The position numbers and the translations under genes were made by a program. Positions 5,948 through 8,272 of a stretch of 8,272 bases of DNA are shown one piece after another (position 1 is the stretch's first letter; each line of letters begins with the position of its first letter). Source of the stretch: Spirochaetota bacterium (GTDB lineage: Bacteria; Spirochaetota; UBA4802; UBA5368); contig JAGODA010000142.1 of the NCBI GenBank assembly GCA_017998475.1, forward strand, positions 1 through 8,272. Direction: 5' to 3'. The notes beneath the pieces are model-generated. The model was not told the origin of the DNA. It made no database searches and worked only from the letters and a program-made list of their open reading frames with translations.

Positions 5948-6099
5948 ATGGTGAAAATTTAAAGAAACGGATAGATGACGCCGAACGCACCGCCTTGCGG
6001 CGATACCTGTACAACCCCTGTCTCTTTTTGGTATAATTACAAACAGGCTAGAGTATAGCACAGCGGGAAGGGATTTCAAGAACAAAAAATACCGGATGA
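5948..6099. other. PBP to carD intergenic region (carD leader)
   Basis: This stretch carries the carD promoter at its upstream end and about 100 nt of untranslated leader. The leader has a small stem CGCC/GGCG near 5991-6002 and no recognised riboswitch. After the PBP stop the minus strand has a T-run (about 6090-6083) without a preceding stem, so a PBP terminator is not evident and read-through into carD is possible. Confidence 0.4.
6052..6079 (-). promoter_or_regulatory. carD promoter (extended -10 type)
   Basis: On the minus strand TTGAAA (6079-6074) and TATACT (6057-6052) are 16 nt apart, each 5 of 6 to consensus. A TGC directly before the -10 supplies the extended TGn element. Initiation near 6045 would give a leader of about 140 nt. 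Confidence 0.65.
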
Positions 6100-8272
6100 T
6101 TATTCTTTGGCCTTTATTCCCTCTTTTTCCATATAAACGTCGAGAATCGATTTCATGGTTCCGGTTTCCCCCTCCCCACCGTACGAAGGGGCGTAATTTA
6201 TGCCGGGAGGGGCCGGCGGGAATACCGGATCGCTCATACCGTTGTAAACCTCGCGCATGTAGTGACCCCATACGGGGGCCGCGATTCCGGCTCCGGCCTG
6301 ATGTTTGCCGAGGGACATGAAGGGTCTGTCATAGCCGAACCACACCACGGCGGCGATATCCGGAGTGAAGCCGCAGAACCAGGCGTCGGTCCAGTTGGAG
6401 GTGGTGCCCGTTTTGCCCGCGCACTTTTTATGGAACTGGGCGGTGTTGCGAATGGCGTCGGTAGGCGTTCCTCCGTTTACCACTGCCTGCATCATGTCGG
6501 TCATTATATAGGCGGTTTGCTCGGAGATCACCTGAATGCTCCCGTCCATCTCCCTGGCGGCTATGACGTTTCCAACCTCTTCTTCGATGTTGGCGATCTC
6601 GTTTCCGTCGCGGTCGACGATGTAGCGTATGGCGAAAGGAAACACGTCACGCCCCCGGTTCGCGTAAATCGCGTATCCGGTCGCGATCTCGAGGGGGGTA
6701 AGCTCGGAAGATCCCAGGGCGAGCGAAGGACTGGGAGTGAAGCGCGACTGGGGCACCTTGAGCATGCGCGAGGCGAAGTCGATGATGCGGTCGGCGCCGA
6801 CGATGTCGTAAATGCGCACGGAGATCACGTTGATCGACGCGGCGAGCGCTCGCCGGAGATTCACCATCCCGGAGAAATTGCCCTCGTAATTGCCGGGGGC
6901 CCAGGTCTCGCCGGTTTCATCGATATCGACCAGGGGCGCGTCGGGAAGTACGGTATTGGGGCTGATGATCCGGTTTTCCATGCCGGCGCCGTATACGAAC
7001 GGTTTGAACGCGGATCCGGGCTGGCGCCTGGCCTGCACCGCGCGATTGAACTGATTGTTAACGCTGAAACCCGATCCGCCGATCATACTCGTGATGTAGC
7101 CCGTCCTGGGTTCGACGGCGAGGAAAGCGCCCTCCACCTTGAGGGTCGAGGAGATCGCGGAGGTCGCCGTGCGAAAGGCGTCGATACTCTGTGATGAGGA
7201 GCGAACATCCATCAACAGCGAGATGATGTCAATAGAATCGACGACCTCTTCCACCATCATTTTCTTTACGGTCGTCTCGAAGTCGTTGCGCACGTATACG
7301 CCGGGAAGGCTGAACACCATACGCAGCGTCTCGTACGCCCCGAAAAGACCGCGGTCCACGGCGCTGTTGGAGTACTTGTTGGCAAGTTCGGAAACGGCGT
7401 TCTGTTTGACGAGCGCCGGAGGGAAATACTTTTCCGCTATTTCCTGGCGCTTCAGATTGAGTGTCGTGTATACGGACATCCCCTCGGTATATACCGCCTC
7501 CTTGCCGAAACGGGAAGTCAGGATCTGCCTGACGTAGTCCGTAAAGTAGGGGGCCCGGTCCTCGCTTCTGGAGAAGGCGTTTTTGGTGGTGAACTCGGTC
7601 TTGATGGAGTCCACAAAAACAGGCCAGAATTCCTGGTAGATCTTCTCGGCGCGCTCCTCGCTCAGATAGCCCGCGTCCACCATGCGATTGAGAGTGTCCC
7701 GGTTTTTAATATACGCCTCGCGCGTGTTCATCAGCGGGGAGTGGCGCCCTGGCGCCGAGGGCAGCGCCGCGAGCACCGAGCTTTCGGCCACGTCGAGCCT
7801 TCGCACGTCCTTGTCGAAGAAAAGACGCGCCGCGGACGATACGCCGTAACAGCCGTGTCCGAGATAAATCTGATTGAAATACATCTCGAGGATTTCTTCC
7901 TTCGAGAATCGCTTCTCTATCTGCAGTGCGAGCACGGCTTCCATCGCTTTTCGTGCGAGCGTGCGTTCGCCGCTGGTGAAGAGCCTCTTTGCCAGCTGCT
8001 GGGTTATGGTCGATCCTCCCTGCACGACCCTGCCGGCCAGAAGATTCTTGACCATCGCGCGCACGATGGCGAGCGGATTTATACCGAAATGGCCGTAGAA
8101 TTCGCGGTCCTCGGCGGCAACAAAGGCGTTTATGAGGTTTCGGGGGAGGTCCTCGTAGGCGACGAGCTCCCTTTTTTCACGGAAGAGCTCGGCTATGAGC
8201 TCCCCGTTGACGTCGTAGAGTTTGGTCGGCAGGCTTACCTGAAACTGCTTGAGATTCTGTATGCCCGAGAAG
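6100..8272 (-). CDS. Class A penicillin-binding protein (PBP1A-type transglycosylase/transpeptidase), N-terminus missing
   Basis: 723 residues are visible; the start codon, cytoplasmic tail and membrane anchor lie beyond base 8272. The GT51 glycosyltransferase domain comes first: AAEDREFYGHFGI at visible residues 52-64 holds the catalytic Glu54, followed by QGGSTITQQLAK and the conserved block EKRFSKEEILEMYFNQIYLG. The transpeptidase domain has all three motifs: SAFK (Ser420), SIN (Ser479) and KTG (Lys620), then TTSNWTDAWFCGFTP. The enzyme polymerises lipid II and cross-links peptidoglycan in the periplasm. About 90 residues between TLNLKRQEIAEKYF and EGAFLAVEPRTGYI form an unusual linker. 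The C-terminus is short and proline-rich (FPPAPPG) without an accessory domain. It is co-oriented with carD, ending about 20 bp before the carD -35 box. The gene could be called mrcA/ponA, but the symbol is not certain. Confidence 0.93.
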   Translation of the reverse strand, partial: FSGIQNLKQFQVSLPTKLYDVNGELIAELFREKRELVAYEDLPRNLINAFVAAEDREFYGHFGINPLAIVRAMVKNLLAGRVVQGGSTITQQLAKRLFTSGERTLARKAMEAVLALQIEKRFSKEEILEMYFNQIYLGHGCYGVSSAARLFFDKDVRRLDVAESSVLAALPSAPGRHSPLMNTREAYIKNRDTLNRMVDAGYLSEERAEKIYQEFWPVFVDSIKTEFTTKNAFSRSEDRAPYFTDYVRQILTSRFGKEAVYTEGMSVYTTLNLKRQEIAEKYFPPALVKQNAVSELANKYSNSAVDRGLFGAYETLRMVFSLPGVYVRNDFETTVKKMMVEEVVDSIDIISLLMDVRSSSQSIDAFRTATSAISSTLKVEGAFLAVEPRTGYITSMIGGSGFSVNNQFNRAVQARRQPGSAFKPFVYGAGMENRIISPNTVLPDAPLVDIDETGETWAPGNYEGNFSGMVNLRRALAASINVISVRIYDIVGADRIIDFASRMLKVPQSRFTPSPSLALGSSELTPLEIATGYAIYANRGRDVFPFAIRYIVDRDGNEIANIEEEVGNVIAAREMDGSIQVISEQTAYIMTDMMQAVVNGGTPTDAIRNTAQFHKKCAGKTGTTSNWTDAWFCGFTPDIAAVVWFGYDRPFMSLGKHQAGAGIAAPVWGHYMREVYNGMSDPVFPPAPPGINYAPSYGGEGETGTMKSILDVYMEKEGIKAKE

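Noticed and set aside
6032..6037. Perfect TATAAT on the plus strand in the PBP-carD gap
   Set aside because: No good -35 lies upstream and no plus-strand gene follows; only the antisense of the PBP gene lies downstream.
6262..7194. 310-codon plus-strand open frame
   Set aside because: It is antisense to the PBP transpeptidase domain. Its Gly/Asp/Val/His-rich composition is that of a shadow frame in GC-rich DNA.

Overview
The window is moderately GC-rich bacterial chromosome with seven protein-coding genes, two of them cut by the window edges, and no RNA gene, insertion sequence, integrase or CRISPR array. Six genes are on the minus strand; only the small Cache-like sensor lipoprotein is on the plus strand. 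A CarD / membrane PIN-TRAM pair, a class A penicillin-binding protein and a signal peptide with a loose lipobox fit a diderm such as a spirochaete. That assignment is an inference from gene content, not proof.

Layout, left to right: (1) 1-1145, a tetR-type repressor followed at once by an RND/MMPL exporter that runs off the left edge. A perfect TTGACA box and an 11-bp inverted repeat straddling the -10 make this look like an autoregulated efflux operon. (2) 1146-1399, a regulatory gap with a candidate promoter and an 8-codon leader ORF whose stop overlaps the next start. (3) 1400-2167, a secreted or lipid-anchored Cache-like sensor domain with no signalling output domain. (4) 2168-3436, a convergent gene coding for an ACT domain joined to a malic-enzyme fold that has lost its catalytic residues, so probably a pseudoenzyme or ligand sensor. 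(5) 3699-5298, an iron-sulfur flavoprotein (Isf-like) starting inside the end of a YacL-type PIN-TRAM membrane protein gene. (6) 5426-5905, carD, with a good promoter and a 10-bp inverted repeat abutting its Shine-Dalgarno site. (7) 6100-8272, a class A PBP lacking its N-terminus in this window.

How they may work together: carD, the PIN-TRAM gene and the Isf gene are co-oriented and closely spaced, and probably form a transcription/RNA/redox housekeeping unit. The PBP ends upstream of the carD promoter and serves peptidoglycan synthesis. The tetR-exporter pair is a self-contained efflux module. The Cache lipoprotein and the ACT/malic-like protein both look like ligand-binding proteins without an obvious effector or catalytic part. 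They face each other with abutting stop codons and are the least conventional part of the window. I see no convincing new multi-gene system such as a defence island or secondary-metabolite cluster.
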